NCBI RefSeq assembly: GCF_010093065.1
Contig: NZ_CP048113.1
Coordinates: 2,046,001-2,110,000, forward strand
Length of the DNA stretch: 64,000 nt
Direction: 5' to 3'
From: Chitinophaga agri
Lineage (GTDB): Bacteria; Bacteroidota; Bacteroidia; Chitinophagales; Chitinophagaceae
In this document: positions 34,163 to 42,287 of the stretch, piece by piece
Layout: every line of letters starts with the position of its first letter
How positions within the stretch are numbered: the stretch's first letter is position 1
The notes under the pieces: model-generated
Told to the model about the DNA's origin: nothing
The model's database searches: none
Seen by the model: only the letters and a program-made list of their open reading frames with translations
Translations under genes and position numbers: made by a program

Positions 34163-35047
34163 TTAGTGACCTTGTTGCAGAGCGGCAGGAGCCATTGGAG
34201 CAGCGCCCGCACCTGGTTTACCTTTCACAACGTCTACCAGCTGTACTTCGAATACCAGTACAGAGTTAGCCGGGATAGGGCCACTGGACTGCAGACCGTA
34301 ACCTAAAGTAGAAGGGATCAGCAGGGTAGCTTTAGCACCTTTCTTCAGAGAAGCGATACCAGCATCCCAACCTTTGATCACGAAGCCCTGACCCAGCGGG
34401 AATCTGATTGGCTCGATACGAGCCCCTGGTCTTAAAGTAGTGTCCAGGCTGGAATCAAATACTTTACCGTCAGTGAGGCGGCCGGTGTAGTGTACTACAA
34501 CGGTATCACCAGCCTGAGGTTTTTCGCCTGTACCTTCCTGAGATACAGCTACGTAAACACCTTCGGGAGTGGGTGTAGCAGACAGTTTATTTTTATCCAG
34601 GTATTCTTTGATAACCTTATCGTCTTTTTCTTTCTGTTTTGCGCTAGTATAAGTACCTACTACTACGAAAGTCAAATTCAATTTATCACCTGCTTTAGCC
34701 ATTGGTGGTTTCTGCGGTAAGCTATCGATAGGAATAGTGAAAGTTGCGCTATCGCCTTCTTTCAGCATCACCAGACCATCCATCAGGTCTAATTTATTCT
34801 GGGATTTAGTGATCACGAACGGAACAGGACCGCCTGCAACTTTACGTGATTCGATCATAACTGAATCGTTCAGGCTCTGGATAATGTTCAACAGTACAGT
34901 GTCGCCCAGCTTCAGCTGCGCGCCGCTTCCTGACTTATGAACAACGAAATCCACGCCACCTGGAGTTTTTTTGGCACCACCACCGGCACCGCAGCTAGCC
35001 AAAAACAGGCCTAACGCTGCAACTAACAACTGTTTGTTCTTTTTCAT
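34163..35047 (-). CDS. FKBP-type peptidyl-prolyl isomerase lipoprotein, two domains
   Basis: A 294-residue lipoprotein (lipobox LFLASC) with two FKBP modules. The C-terminal one (about residues 165-270) is complete: EGTGEKPQAGDTVVVHYTGRL, VFDSSL, FPLGQGFVIKGWDAGIASLKKGAKATLLIPSTLGYG and NSVLVFEVQLVDV, shown only as its key parts VHYTGRL, GQGFVIKGWD and IPSTLGYG. The N-terminal module (about 30-130) is degenerate. It should catalyse proline isomerisation during folding of exported proteins, anchored in the outer membrane. The tail is Ala/Pro-rich. Confidence 0.92.
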   Translation of the reverse strand: MKKNKQLLVAALGLFLASCGAGGGAKKTPGGVDFVVHKSGSGAQLKLGDTVLLNIIQSLNDSVMIESRKVAGGPVPFVITKSQNKLDLMDGLVMLKEGDSATFTIPIDSLPQKPPMAKAGDKLNLTFVVVGTYTSAKQKEKDDKVIKEYLDKNKLSATPTPEGVYVAVSQEGTGEKPQAGDTVVVHYTGRLTDGKVFDSSLDTTLRPGARIEPIRFPLGQGFVIKGWDAGIASLKKGAKATLLIPSTLGYGLQSSGPIPANSVLVFEVQLVDVVKGKPGAGAAPMAPAALQQGH

Positions 35048-35074
35048 TTGACTGTATTAGTAGGATTGAATAAC

Positions 35075-36079
35075 TTATTGTAATGCTTCTTCGTTCTCTT
35101 TAATGGCTTCGATAAAATGTTGTATGGTTTTTTCGAGTGTCTCAGAGCTGTGTCCGCCGGAAGCGTGGAAGTGTCCGCCGCCATCAAAATATTTCCTTGC
35201 GAAAGTATTTACGTCAAAATCTCCTTTGGAACGGAAAGATAATTTTATTTCAGAGTGACGGTCTATGATCAATGCCGCCAGCTTAATACCCTGGATGGAC
35301 AGCAGGAAGTTCACAACTCCTTCTGTATCACCGGTCTGGAGGTCAAAACGCTTCAGATCAGTATATGGTATAGCGATCATAGCGGTATTGTATTCATAAT
35401 ATACCTCCATTCGGTTCAGCAGGCTATGTCCCAGGAACCGCAGCCGGTTTTCCAGGAAGTTGTCATAGATGGCTGAGTGAATGATCTCATGTTTCAGGCC
35501 ACGGTCAAACAGATCGGCCACCATACGGTGCACCCTGGCAGAGGTGGATGCGAAACGGAAAGAGCCGGTATCGGTCATTGTTCCTGCATAGATGCACTGT
35601 GCCATGTTCTCATTGATCAGGTCACCGTCTCCCAGTTTATAGATCGTTTCATAGACCAGTTGCGCGGTAGAAGCAGCAGTAGTATCGCTGACGCCGTACT
35701 CGAAAGTTGGCTGAGGCTCCAGGTGATGATCGATCAGGATCTTGGTGCAGGCCATCTTTGTGAGGTAAGGCTCCATGCTTTTGGTACGATACAATGCATT
35801 AAAGTCCAGGCAAAACAGCAGGTCTATACCTTCCAGTGCCTTGAACGCCTTCTCCTGCATAGACTCAAAATCAATTACATCCTTGGCGCCCGGCATCCAG
35901 ATCAGGAAGTCGGGATAGTTCGTCGGGGAGATAACGGTTACATCATGCCCTTTCTGTCTCAGATAATGATATAAGGCCAGCGACGAGCCCATTGCATCTG
36001 CATCGGGTTTCTGATGCATTGTTATTACCACTCTTTTAGGGGTCTCCAGCAAGGGCTTAATTTCCTCTATCCTCTTCAT
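35075..36079 (-). CDS. DHH/DHHA1 phosphoesterase (NrnA-like)
   Basis: 334 residues. DHH domain: TMHQKPDADAMGSSLALYHYL (about 20-40), CLDFNALYR near 92-100, ILIDHHLEP with the DHH triad near 116-124 and a fourth motif TDTGSFRFAST near 172-182. DHHA1 domain: GGGHFHASGGHS near 305-316. Such enzymes degrade nano-RNA, 3'-phosphoadenosine 5'-phosphate, or pApA from c-di-AMP. Its position beside the c-di-AMP synthase cdaA makes the last role attractive, but activity cannot be read from the sequence. It is divergent from ndk. Confidence 0.92.
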   Translation of the reverse strand: MKRIEEIKPLLETPKRVVITMHQKPDADAMGSSLALYHYLRQKGHDVTVISPTNYPDFLIWMPGAKDVIDFESMQEKAFKALEGIDLLFCLDFNALYRTKSMEPYLTKMACTKILIDHHLEPQPTFEYGVSDTTAASTAQLVYETIYKLGDGDLINENMAQCIYAGTMTDTGSFRFASTSARVHRMVADLFDRGLKHEIIHSAIYDNFLENRLRFLGHSLLNRMEVYYEYNTAMIAIPYTDLKRFDLQTGDTEGVVNFLLSIQGIKLAALIIDRHSEIKLSFRSKGDFDVNTFARKYFDGGGHFHASGGHSSETLEKTIQHFIEAIKENEEALQ

Positions 36080-36198
36080 TCTTAACCTTTAAATATGCAG
36101 TTTGACCTGCTTTTATATTAACAATAAAATGTAACCGTTTCCTGACAAAAAATGAAGTGCGAAGTTCTCTTTTTTTTTATCACTAAACAAATTCTAGC

Positions 36199-36206
36199 TA
36201 CATTTG
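36199..36206 (+). promoter_or_regulatory. -7 box of ndk
   Basis: TACATTTG, a perfect TAnnTTTG match 35 bases before the ndk ATG; a T-rich segment (36171-36179) sits in the -33 region. Confidence 0.55.
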
Positions 36207-36240
36207 CGCGCAAAATTAGTTAATTAGGAATTCTAAATAT

Positions 36241-36660
36241 ATGGCTAACAACAGAACTTTTACAATGATTAAGCCGGATGCCGTTGAAAACGGACACATC
36301 GGTGGTATTCTGAACAAGATCAACGCTGCTGGTTTCCGCATCGTGGCAATGAAAATGACCCGTCTTTCTTCTCAGAAAGCTGGTGAATTCTATGCTGTGC
36401 ATAAAGAAAGACCTTTCTATGGCGAACTGGTAGAATTTATGAGCAGTGGCCACATCGTGGCTGCTATCCTGGAGAAAGCCAACGCAGTAGAAGATTTCCG
36501 TACCCTGATCGGAGCTACTAACCCTGCAAACGCAGCTGAAGGTACTATCCGTAAAGAGTATGCTGAATCTATCGGCCGTAACGCCGTTCACGGTTCTGAC
36601 TCCGACGAGAACGCAGAGATCGAAGGTAACTTCTTCTTCTCCGGTCTGGAAAAATTCTAA
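36241..36660 (+). CDS. ndk: Nucleoside diphosphate kinase
   Basis: 139 residues; transfers the gamma-phosphate of ATP to other nucleoside diphosphates through a phosphohistidine. The motifs are [17 protein letters not shown] at the N-terminus, the [15 protein letters not shown] loop, [16 protein letters not shown] and the active-site NAVHGSDS with the catalytic His near residue 117. Length is normal. Single gene with its own promoter and terminator. Confidence 0.97.
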   Translation: MANNRTFTMIKPDAVENGHIGGILNKINAAGFRIVAMKMTRLSSQKAGEFYAVHKERPFYGELVEFMSSGHIVAAILEKANAVEDFRTLIGATNPANAAEGTIRKEYAESIGRNAVHGSDSDENAEIEGNFFFSGLEKF

Positions 36661-36697
36661 TTGACTAACCGGCAGCCCTCTGCCGGTGAAAAATATC

Positions 36698-36736
36698 AAA
36701 GGTCGTACGCCAAAAGCGGACGGCCTTTTGTTTTTT
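36698..36736 (+). terminator. Terminator of ndk
   Basis: AAAGGTCGT (36698-36706) pairs with ACGGCCTTT (36720-36728, one G-T wobble), followed by a run of T (36731-36736). A second small hairpin, CCGGCA/TGCCGG, lies just before at 36669-36686. Confidence 0.8.
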
Positions 36737-36764
36737 AGCATTCATCTTTATTATCTTGCTCATC

Positions 36765-37670
36765 ATGTGGGATTCATATATCAGGGGGTTCCGGTCTTAT
36801 CTGCAACTGGAACGTTCACTTTCGGCCAACTCCATCGAGGCTTACCTCCGCGATGTAGAGAAACTATCGCAGTACCTGCTTTCTGTCGGCAAAAACCTAT
36901 CACCCGACCAGGTAGCCCTGTCCGACCTGCAGGAATGTGTCCAATGGATCGCCACTCTGGGTATGACTGCCACCTCGCAGGCACGTATCATCTCTGGTAT
37001 AAAGGCTTTCTACCGCTACCTGCTGCTGGAGGATATTGTAAAGAAGGACCCTACTCTCCTGCTGGAAGCACCTAAGACCAGCCGTTTGCTGCCGGATGTA
37101 CTCAGCTTTGAGGAAATAGAAATGATCATCGCACAGATAAAGGCAGGTACCCCCGAAGGTCAGCGGAACCGGGCCATTATCGAAACAATGTACAGCTGCG
37201 GTCTCCGGGTCAGTGAACTGATCAATCTGAAGATCTCCCAGCTTCACTTTGATGCCGGCTTTATCCGGGTGATTGGTAAGGGCGATAAGGAAAGACTGGT
37301 ACCCATCGGTAGTGATGCTGTCAAGTACATCAATATATATAAGGAGGAGGTCAGGGTACATGTGCCGGTCAAGCCGGGACAGGAAGATATACTTTTCCTG
37401 AACCGCCGGGGCAGCGCCCTTACCCGCGTCATGATCTTTCTGGTCATTAAAGATCTGGTCGCAGCCGCAGGTATTGAAAAACAGGTATCCCCGCATACGT
37501 TTCGCCATTCGTTCGCCACCCACCTGGTAGAAGGAGGCGCTGACCTCCGTGCCGTACAGGATATGCTGGGCCATGAAAGTATTACGACCACAGAGATCTA
37601 TACCCATCTGGACAGAGAGTACCTGAGAGATACCTTACAGCGTTTCCATCCCCGGTTCTCTCCTAAATAA
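36765..37670 (+). CDS. xerD: Site-specific tyrosine recombinase XerD
   Basis: 301 residues from the ATG at 36765 (a TTG three codons earlier is possible). Cytosolic recombinase that resolves chromosome dimers at dif with XerC, under FtsK control. The N-terminal SAM-like domain is LQLERSLSANSIEAYLRDVEKL, and the catalytic set is complete: Arg148 (CGLRVSEL), Lys near 172 (GKGDKER), His244 and Arg247 (HTFRHSFATHL), His270 (LGHESITTTEIYTH) and Tyr279. No integrase-type neighbours, attachment sites or phage genes are seen, so it is the housekeeping enzyme. Confidence 0.93.
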   Translation: MWDSYIRGFRSYLQLERSLSANSIEAYLRDVEKLSQYLLSVGKNLSPDQVALSDLQECVQWIATLGMTATSQARIISGIKAFYRYLLLEDIVKKDPTLLLEAPKTSRLLPDVLSFEEIEMIIAQIKAGTPEGQRNRAIIETMYSCGLRVSELINLKISQLHFDAGFIRVIGKGDKERLVPIGSDAVKYINIYKEEVRVHVPVKPGQEDILFLNRRGSALTRVMIFLVIKDLVAAAGIEKQVSPHTFRHSFATHLVEGGADLRAVQDMLGHESITTTEIYTHLDREYLRDTLQRFHPRFSPK

Positions 37671-37831
37671 GATCTGGGAAATAATCCCTATTATTACCGT
37701 ATTGTTAACTCCGGTTTCGGGATAGTTGGAAAGTATTTATGGTGTGTCTTTAATATGTGAAGACCTGTAGCCGAGTGAAATCCTATTGGAAATTCTTTAC
37801 TCCATATAAACCTTAAACCTACAACTACAAG

Positions 37832-38803
37832 ATGAAAACACAACGTTTCATGCCCGTTGCCAGCCTGTTGCTGTCCACTGTATTCTTTACTGCATGTTCC
37901 AAAGAGGAAGTTTCACAACCCGCCCTGCGTGCTGACAATGAGGTAGCCATAACCGCACAGGCTACCGCTGTAGCGATGAACAGCTGGATGAGCGGCCTGG
38001 CTGACAATACCAGTCTTGCAGCCCTGTCTATCCCAGGTACCCACGACAGTGGTGCACGCACAGAACCAGTAGCTGGAACCGCAAAATGCCAAGACCTGAC
38101 CATTGCACAGCAGCTGGAAGCAGGTGTACGCTACCTGGACATCCGTTGCCGTCACATTGGTAATGCCTTTGCCATTCACCACGGATCTATCTATCAGAAC
38201 CTGAACTTCGATGATGTACTGCAGGCGTGTACCAGTTTCCTGACCAGCCATCCGCAGGAGACTATTATTATGAGCGTAAAAGAAGAGTATGACGCAACTG
38301 ACAACACCCGTACATTTGAGCAAACCTTCGACACGTATGTACAGCAGTATGCCAGTTTCTGGTCTACCGGCGCTACTATCCCGACCCTGGGCCAGGTAAG
38401 AGGTAAGATCGTATTACTGAGAAGATTTGGTGCAACGGGCACGCCTAAAGGTATAGAAGCGACCAACTGGGCTGACAATACCACTTTCACCATCAGCAAC
38501 AGTAATGCAACCCTGAAGATCCAGGACCAGTATGTAGTACCTGATAACAATGCTAAATGGACCAACGTGACGAACCTGTTCACGGAGGCTTTCACCCAAA
38601 GCAACAATACACTGTACATCAACTACACCAGCGGTTACAAATCACTGATCTTCAGTATTCCGAGCATTACCACTGTTTCCGGTAACATTAACCCGAGGAT
38701 CAACACCTATTTTACCAGCGCAGCACATGGCCGGTATGGCGTAATTCCAATGGACTTTGTGAATGCCGACAGGGCGGGTCTGATTGTGAATACTAACTTC
38801 TAG
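37832..38803 (+). CDS. PI-PLC X-domain lipoprotein
   Basis: A 323-residue lipoprotein (lipobox VFFTAC) with the catalytic X domain of bacterial phosphatidylinositol-specific phospholipase C. The two catalytic histidines are in IPGTHDSGA (about residue 71) and FAIHHGSIYQ (about 113), with the LEAGVRYLDIRCRH strand between; later parts include FLTSHPQETIIMSVKEEYD and GKIVLLRRFG. It should cleave phosphoinositide or glycosyl-PI lipids outside the cell. Bacteroidota do not commonly need host lipids, so the substrate is an open point. It stands alone between xerD and a terminator. Confidence 0.88.
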   Translation: MKTQRFMPVASLLLSTVFFTACSKEEVSQPALRADNEVAITAQATAVAMNSWMSGLADNTSLAALSIPGTHDSGARTEPVAGTAKCQDLTIAQQLEAGVRYLDIRCRHIGNAFAIHHGSIYQNLNFDDVLQACTSFLTSHPQETIIMSVKEEYDATDNTRTFEQTFDTYVQQYASFWSTGATIPTLGQVRGKIVLLRRFGATGTPKGIEATNWADNTTFTISNSNATLKIQDQYVVPDNNAKWTNVTNLFTEAFTQSNNTLYINYTSGYKSLIFSIPSITTVSGNINPRINTYFTSAAHGRYGVIPMDFVNADRAGLIVNTNF

Positions 38804-38822
38804 GAATAAACGGAATACATAA

Positions 38823-38859
38823 AAAAAGCTACTCTTCAAGAACAGAAGAGTAGCTTTTT
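38823..38859. terminator. Terminator after the PI-PLC gene
   Basis: AAAAAGCTACTCTTC (38823-38837) pairs exactly with GAAGAGTAGCTTTTT (38845-38859) around AAGAACA; usable in both directions. Confidence 0.9.
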
Positions 38860-38947
38860 AATGTAATGAAATTGTGTATGTGCGGGTTACCAAACGAAAG
38901 ACTGGGGCTTACAATACATAATATAGGTTAAATAGCACTTAAACTAT

Positions 38948-39814
38948 TTAATGGTCTACCAGTGATGACTTTCGTCCGGCCACAGCCCAGTTGCTCAGCC
39001 AACCAGGTACATAACCCGATATTTTTCTGAAAGTGGACTCCCTGATGTTGATGTTGATCGTACTACAGGGGGCAACTGACTTTCGTCCTGGCATCATGGC
39101 CGTTCTGGGGTCTTCTTCCCAAATCAGCTGCTTATCGCGATATACCTTAAAATAGATATCCGGGCCCAGTTGTTCCCTTGGCTCACCAACCAACATTAAG
39201 CTGCTGGTCAGTTCTTTTTTGCTGAACCGGAGTTGATACCGGCCCTGTTCATCGGTACGCGCACATCCTAACAGACGATGGTTTCCGGCATTGTACGCTT
39301 CGAGTCTAAGTTGTGTTTGTCCCTCTCTGGTGTGTAGCCGCCTTACTGTGCCGGCAATTACCCAGGTACCATAATTGGCCCTAATTTGATTCCAGCTTTC
39401 CACTGGAATGATGTATGCATAAGCAGCGACGTATCGCTGTCCTGAACGTGTCCATTGCGGTATTACGGTACTCAGATGATAGTTGGTTTCCAACCCTCTG
39501 ATGTCTGCCTGTTCGGGCATGTGGTGTATGCAGATGTCCAGTTCAAGTGGTTCCGTAAAAAGATGTAGTTGTTCCCAGGTCAGTCTGAAATTTCCTCGTT
39601 CGTCCAGTCTGGCTTCAGCGAGTAAGCGATCACGCTTCGCATCCACCTGTGCTTTTGTTAATTGACCTGGCCCGTAAAAAATATCCGTTTTGGGGTTATT
39701 TCTTTTGGGGTATTGGCCATCTGGTAAGTATACACGTAAACGCGCATTTACCAGAGGCTCCATGCAATCATCAGACATCAGTGCAGAAATGTTTCCGATT
39801 AACAGATAACACAT
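38948..39814 (-). CDS. Protein with two transthyretin-like beta domains, no known family
   Basis: A 288-residue protein that I do not recognise as a family. Two stretches resemble carboxypeptidase-regulatory/transthyretin-like folds: NISALMSDDCMEPLVNARLRVYLPD ending in ARLDERGNFRLTW (about residues 8-80), and VIAGTVRRLHTREGQTQLRLEAYNAGNHRLLGCARTDEQGRYQLRF (about 152-198), given by their G-x-V-x8-L-x-x-A/Y and T-D-E-x-G-x-Y/F-x-L signatures. No signal peptide or membrane helix is visible. The tandem domains suggest a structural or carrier role. It has no operon partner. Confidence 0.6.
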   Translation of the reverse strand: MCYLLIGNISALMSDDCMEPLVNARLRVYLPDGQYPKRNNPKTDIFYGPGQLTKAQVDAKRDRLLAEARLDERGNFRLTWEQLHLFTEPLELDICIHHMPEQADIRGLETNYHLSTVIPQWTRSGQRYVAAYAYIIPVESWNQIRANYGTWVIAGTVRRLHTREGQTQLRLEAYNAGNHRLLGCARTDEQGRYQLRFSKKELTSSLMLVGEPREQLGPDIYFKVYRDKQLIWEEDPRTAMMPGRKSVAPCSTININIRESTFRKISGYVPGWLSNWAVAGRKSSLVDH

Positions 39815-40247
39815 AGCTCAAAGCTTTAAGAATTAAAAGAAGGGGTTAACATACTTAACCTCGTTCTGGCCGATATGGTGTAGCCGCTTTTTTCTCTGCA
39901 TGTCTAAGCAAGGAAGAACAAACACGGGTAGAAAGGCCCATTTGCTATTGCTCGTATGAGTCAAAGAACTTAACCATAACTCACAGTGCAAAGATTGAAA
40001 AGTTATTTCCGGCAGACAAGCGTTATCCTACTGTTTTATAAGAATACGTAGTTCTACGCATTTTTCATCGGTATGTACGGGGCTGCTTGCGGTCAATGCG
40101 GTAGCATTCTAACTCTAAGCTACTGATTTACAATATATTTATACATTTACACAACACAACATGGTACAAAGATGTTATATACGCATAAAGTTTGTCAAGT
40201 GATTATTTGTAATAATTTTACCATCAACTTAAAACCACAGCACAACC
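39815..40247. other. Intergenic region, divergent
   Basis: 433 bases between a reverse gene and a forward gene; A/T-rich with stops in all frames. The only structure seen is a small palindrome CGTAG-TT-CTACG at 40047-40058. Confidence 0.5.
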
Positions 40248-40655
40248 ATGGACATTCCTAAACATTTCCCCCCAGACACGGGCGACTTCATCTCCAGAAA
40301 GGAAGCCGACAGATTAAGGGACAATTACTTCAGAAAGAAACACAAAAAGCATGGCAATGAGTTCATTCAGGCTTATTTCTTCGGTAAGGAAAAATTACTT
40401 GAACTCCTTAGCTGTCAGGAAGATATCGCCGGTTTACGTATTTATTACGGTGACGATAGCGACCACGATGGAAAAGACGACAAGAAAATGGTCATCTATG
40501 CCGTAGACAAAGCAGGAAAAAACATCCTGTATAAGAAAAAACAACAACCTTCAGAGGTGAACTCTTTCATGGCCACAGCGGCAGCGAAAGGTAGCGATGA
40601 AGACGAAGGTGGAGCACTGGATAACGGTCTGCCTTGCCCTGCTGATTGTCCGTGA
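40248..40655 (+). CDS. Small charged protein with CPADCP tail, unknown
   Basis: A 135-residue protein without signal peptide or membrane helix. The first 55 residues are strongly basic (RKKHKKHG), the middle has a beta-rich segment IAGLRIYYGDDSDHDGKDDKKMVIYAVD, and the end is acidic (GSDEDEGGALDNG) followed by LPCPADCP. Such Cys-Pro tails occur on many unassigned Bacteroidota proteins. It lies 27 bases upstream of the 7TM/histidine kinase genes and is probably in their operon. I do not recognise the family. Confidence 0.65.
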   Translation: MDIPKHFPPDTGDFISRKEADRLRDNYFRKKHKKHGNEFIQAYFFGKEKLLELLSCQEDIAGLRIYYGDDSDHDGKDDKKMVIYAVDKAGKNILYKKKQQPSEVNSFMATAAAKGSDEDEGGALDNGLPCPADCP

Positions 40656-40682
40656 GTGGTTCATCAATTAAACCCAAACTAA

Positions 40683-41351
40683 GTGTCAATTCATCTGATT
40701 TTGTTTTACATTATGTGGGGGATCGAATGCTTGCTTTTGATCCCCTTTATAATTCACTTCGGCAAACTCAATAAAAGTAGCAAGTGGATTTTTTATTTTT
40801 TGGTATCCAGTATCATCTTTGCCGGCGGCTCAAAATTAATCGCGCAGTTATGGGGTAATAATCTCTGGTTTTATAACACGATGTATTTCATTGCGTTCGT
40901 AATACTCTCTCTTTACTTTCATGCAGTTATCAAATACAAGACCGTACGAAATACAATCCTGGGGATGATCTTCCCGGTGTTAGCTTTTGTCATTCTGGAT
41001 TATGTGACTATAGAGGGACCGAACCAATTCAACTCATATGCCATATCTGCACAGACATTTATCCTGATGATCTACTGTGCGATCTTCTTTTATCAGCTGC
41101 TACGTGATGATGAACTGGTTAAACAGTCTGTTTTTATTAATTCATTACCCGATTTCTGGTACAATTCCGGAATTTTCGTTTATCACTGTGGTTATTTTCT
41201 CTTTTCCCTTGCTTATAACTTAATGAATTTTGGCTACCAGGGTGTAAAAGGCTCTACCCGGCTGACGCTCGCAATTACATTTATTGCCGGCATTATTCAG
41301 CTCGTCCTTTTGTATATTGGTCTCACCAAAGTAAAAAAGATCCGTTCATGA
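40683..41351 (+). CDS. Seven-helix membrane protein of a sensor operon
   Basis: A 222-residue protein with about seven transmembrane helices and no other domain (for example LILFYIMWGIECLLLIPFII, FYFLVSSIIFAGGSKLI, TILGMIFPVLAFVILDYV, LAITFIAGIIQLVLLYIGL). The start is GTG. The stop overlaps the kinase start as ATGA, so the two are translationally coupled. The natural reading is that the sensing membrane part of a histidine kinase is encoded as a separate protein that docks with the kinase encoded next. Confidence 0.72.
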   Translation: MSIHLILFYIMWGIECLLLIPFIIHFGKLNKSSKWIFYFLVSSIIFAGGSKLIAQLWGNNLWFYNTMYFIAFVILSLYFHAVIKYKTVRNTILGMIFPVLAFVILDYVTIEGPNQFNSYAISAQTFILMIYCAIFFYQLLRDDELVKQSVFINSLPDFWYNSGIFVYHCGYFLFSLAYNLMNFGYQGVKGSTRLTLAITFIAGIIQLVLLYIGLTKVKKIRS

Positions 41352-42151
41352 TTTTTTCAGACCTGCTTATTATCGGGACCGCAGTGATGTTATTACTTAG
41401 TATCCTGGTGATCGTATTAGTCATCCTTCAGCAGAAACAGGTAATTCAACACAAGCTGGCCATCCGTGATAAAGACCTTCAGTTACAAAAAGAACGACTG
41501 ATGGCGATTCTCCAGGGACAGGAGCAGGAAAGAAAACGTATCGCAGAAGATCTGCATGATGAAGTGGGGGCGCAGTTGTCCGTGCTTAAACTCAATCTGA
41601 ACCAACTGCAACCTTTATTAAAAACCGGTAATGGAGAACTGGAACATCTGAAGGAAACCAAAGACTTTACAGATACGATCATACAGCATCTCCGCTTCAT
41701 CTCGCAAAGCCTCCACCCACAAGCGCTTGAAAACCTGGGACTTTCCAAGGCCCTTGACTCGTTCTGTAACCTGATGAACAAGAACAAACAGGTAAAGATC
41801 TCGTTCAAGGACGAAGGGAACCCACACCACGTTGACATAGAAAAAGCATTGAATATCTACCGCGTTGTACAGGAACTCATCAATAATATTCTTAAACACG
41901 CTCAGGCTACTCAGATCGAAATAACCTATAGATGTAACAGTAATGGCCTGACGATCAATGTAATGGACAATGGCAATGGCCTTTTGCTCCGTTCGCTCGA
42001 TAATTCCCGTCAGAAAACAGGCAGTCTGGGACTGAAAAACATTGAAAGCCGCCTCAACGTAATAGGCGGCACTATTGCTTACCTTCCGGGTATAGATAGT
42101 GGCACTAACGCCGAAATCAAAGTGGAAAATTATCAAAGCGCTGACGAATAA
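41348..42151 (+). CDS. NarL-class (HisKA_3) sensor histidine kinase
   Basis: 267 residues: one N-terminal transmembrane helix (LLIIGTAVMLLLSILVIVLVIL), a short coiled coil, the dimerisation domain with QEQERKRIAEDLHDEVGAQLS (acceptor His near residue 74), then an ATPase domain with VVQELINNILKHAQAT, NVMDNGNGL and GSLGLKNIESRLNVIGGTI. There is almost no extracellular part, so input must come from the coupled 7TM protein or the cytoplasm. Its partner is the LuxR-type regulator 137 bases downstream. Confidence 0.92.
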   Translation: MIFSDLLIIGTAVMLLLSILVIVLVILQQKQVIQHKLAIRDKDLQLQKERLMAILQGQEQERKRIAEDLHDEVGAQLSVLKLNLNQLQPLLKTGNGELEHLKETKDFTDTIIQHLRFISQSLHPQALENLGLSKALDSFCNLMNKNKQVKISFKDEGNPHHVDIEKALNIYRVVQELINNILKHAQATQIEITYRCNSNGLTINVMDNGNGLLLRSLDNSRQKTGSLGLKNIESRLNVIGGTIAYLPGIDSGTNAEIKVENYQSADE

Positions 42152-42163
42152 GACGAATTTTTC

Positions 42164-42171
42164 TAGCTTTG
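42164..42171 (+). promoter_or_regulatory. Candidate -7 box between kinase and regulator genes
   Basis: TAGCTTTG matches TAnnTTTG and could give the response regulator its own transcript with a leader of about 110 bases. Confidence 0.35.
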
Positions 42172-42187
42172 TCCTGTTAAATAGTTA

Positions 42188-42241
42188 CCAATAGTATAAA
42201 CGTGGATTTTATTCCCCGCTCCTGTCACATTATACTATTGG
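42188..42241. promoter_or_regulatory. 12-bp inverted repeat upstream of the response regulator
   Basis: CCAATAGTATAA (42188-42199) and TTATACTATTGG (42230-42241) are exact reverse complements with a 30-base centre. It lies between the possible -7 box at 42164 and the regulator ATG at 42288, so it could be an RNA hairpin in the leader or a two-site operator. Confidence 0.5.
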
Positions 42242-42287
42242 CGACACAAGGGACATTTCTATCAAAATACTTAAACAGCCTCCCCCT

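Noticed and set aside
36669..36686. CCGGCA/TGCCGG hairpin after ndk as a separate element
   Set aside because: Only six bp and adjoining the stronger terminator; treated as part of the ndk 3' end.
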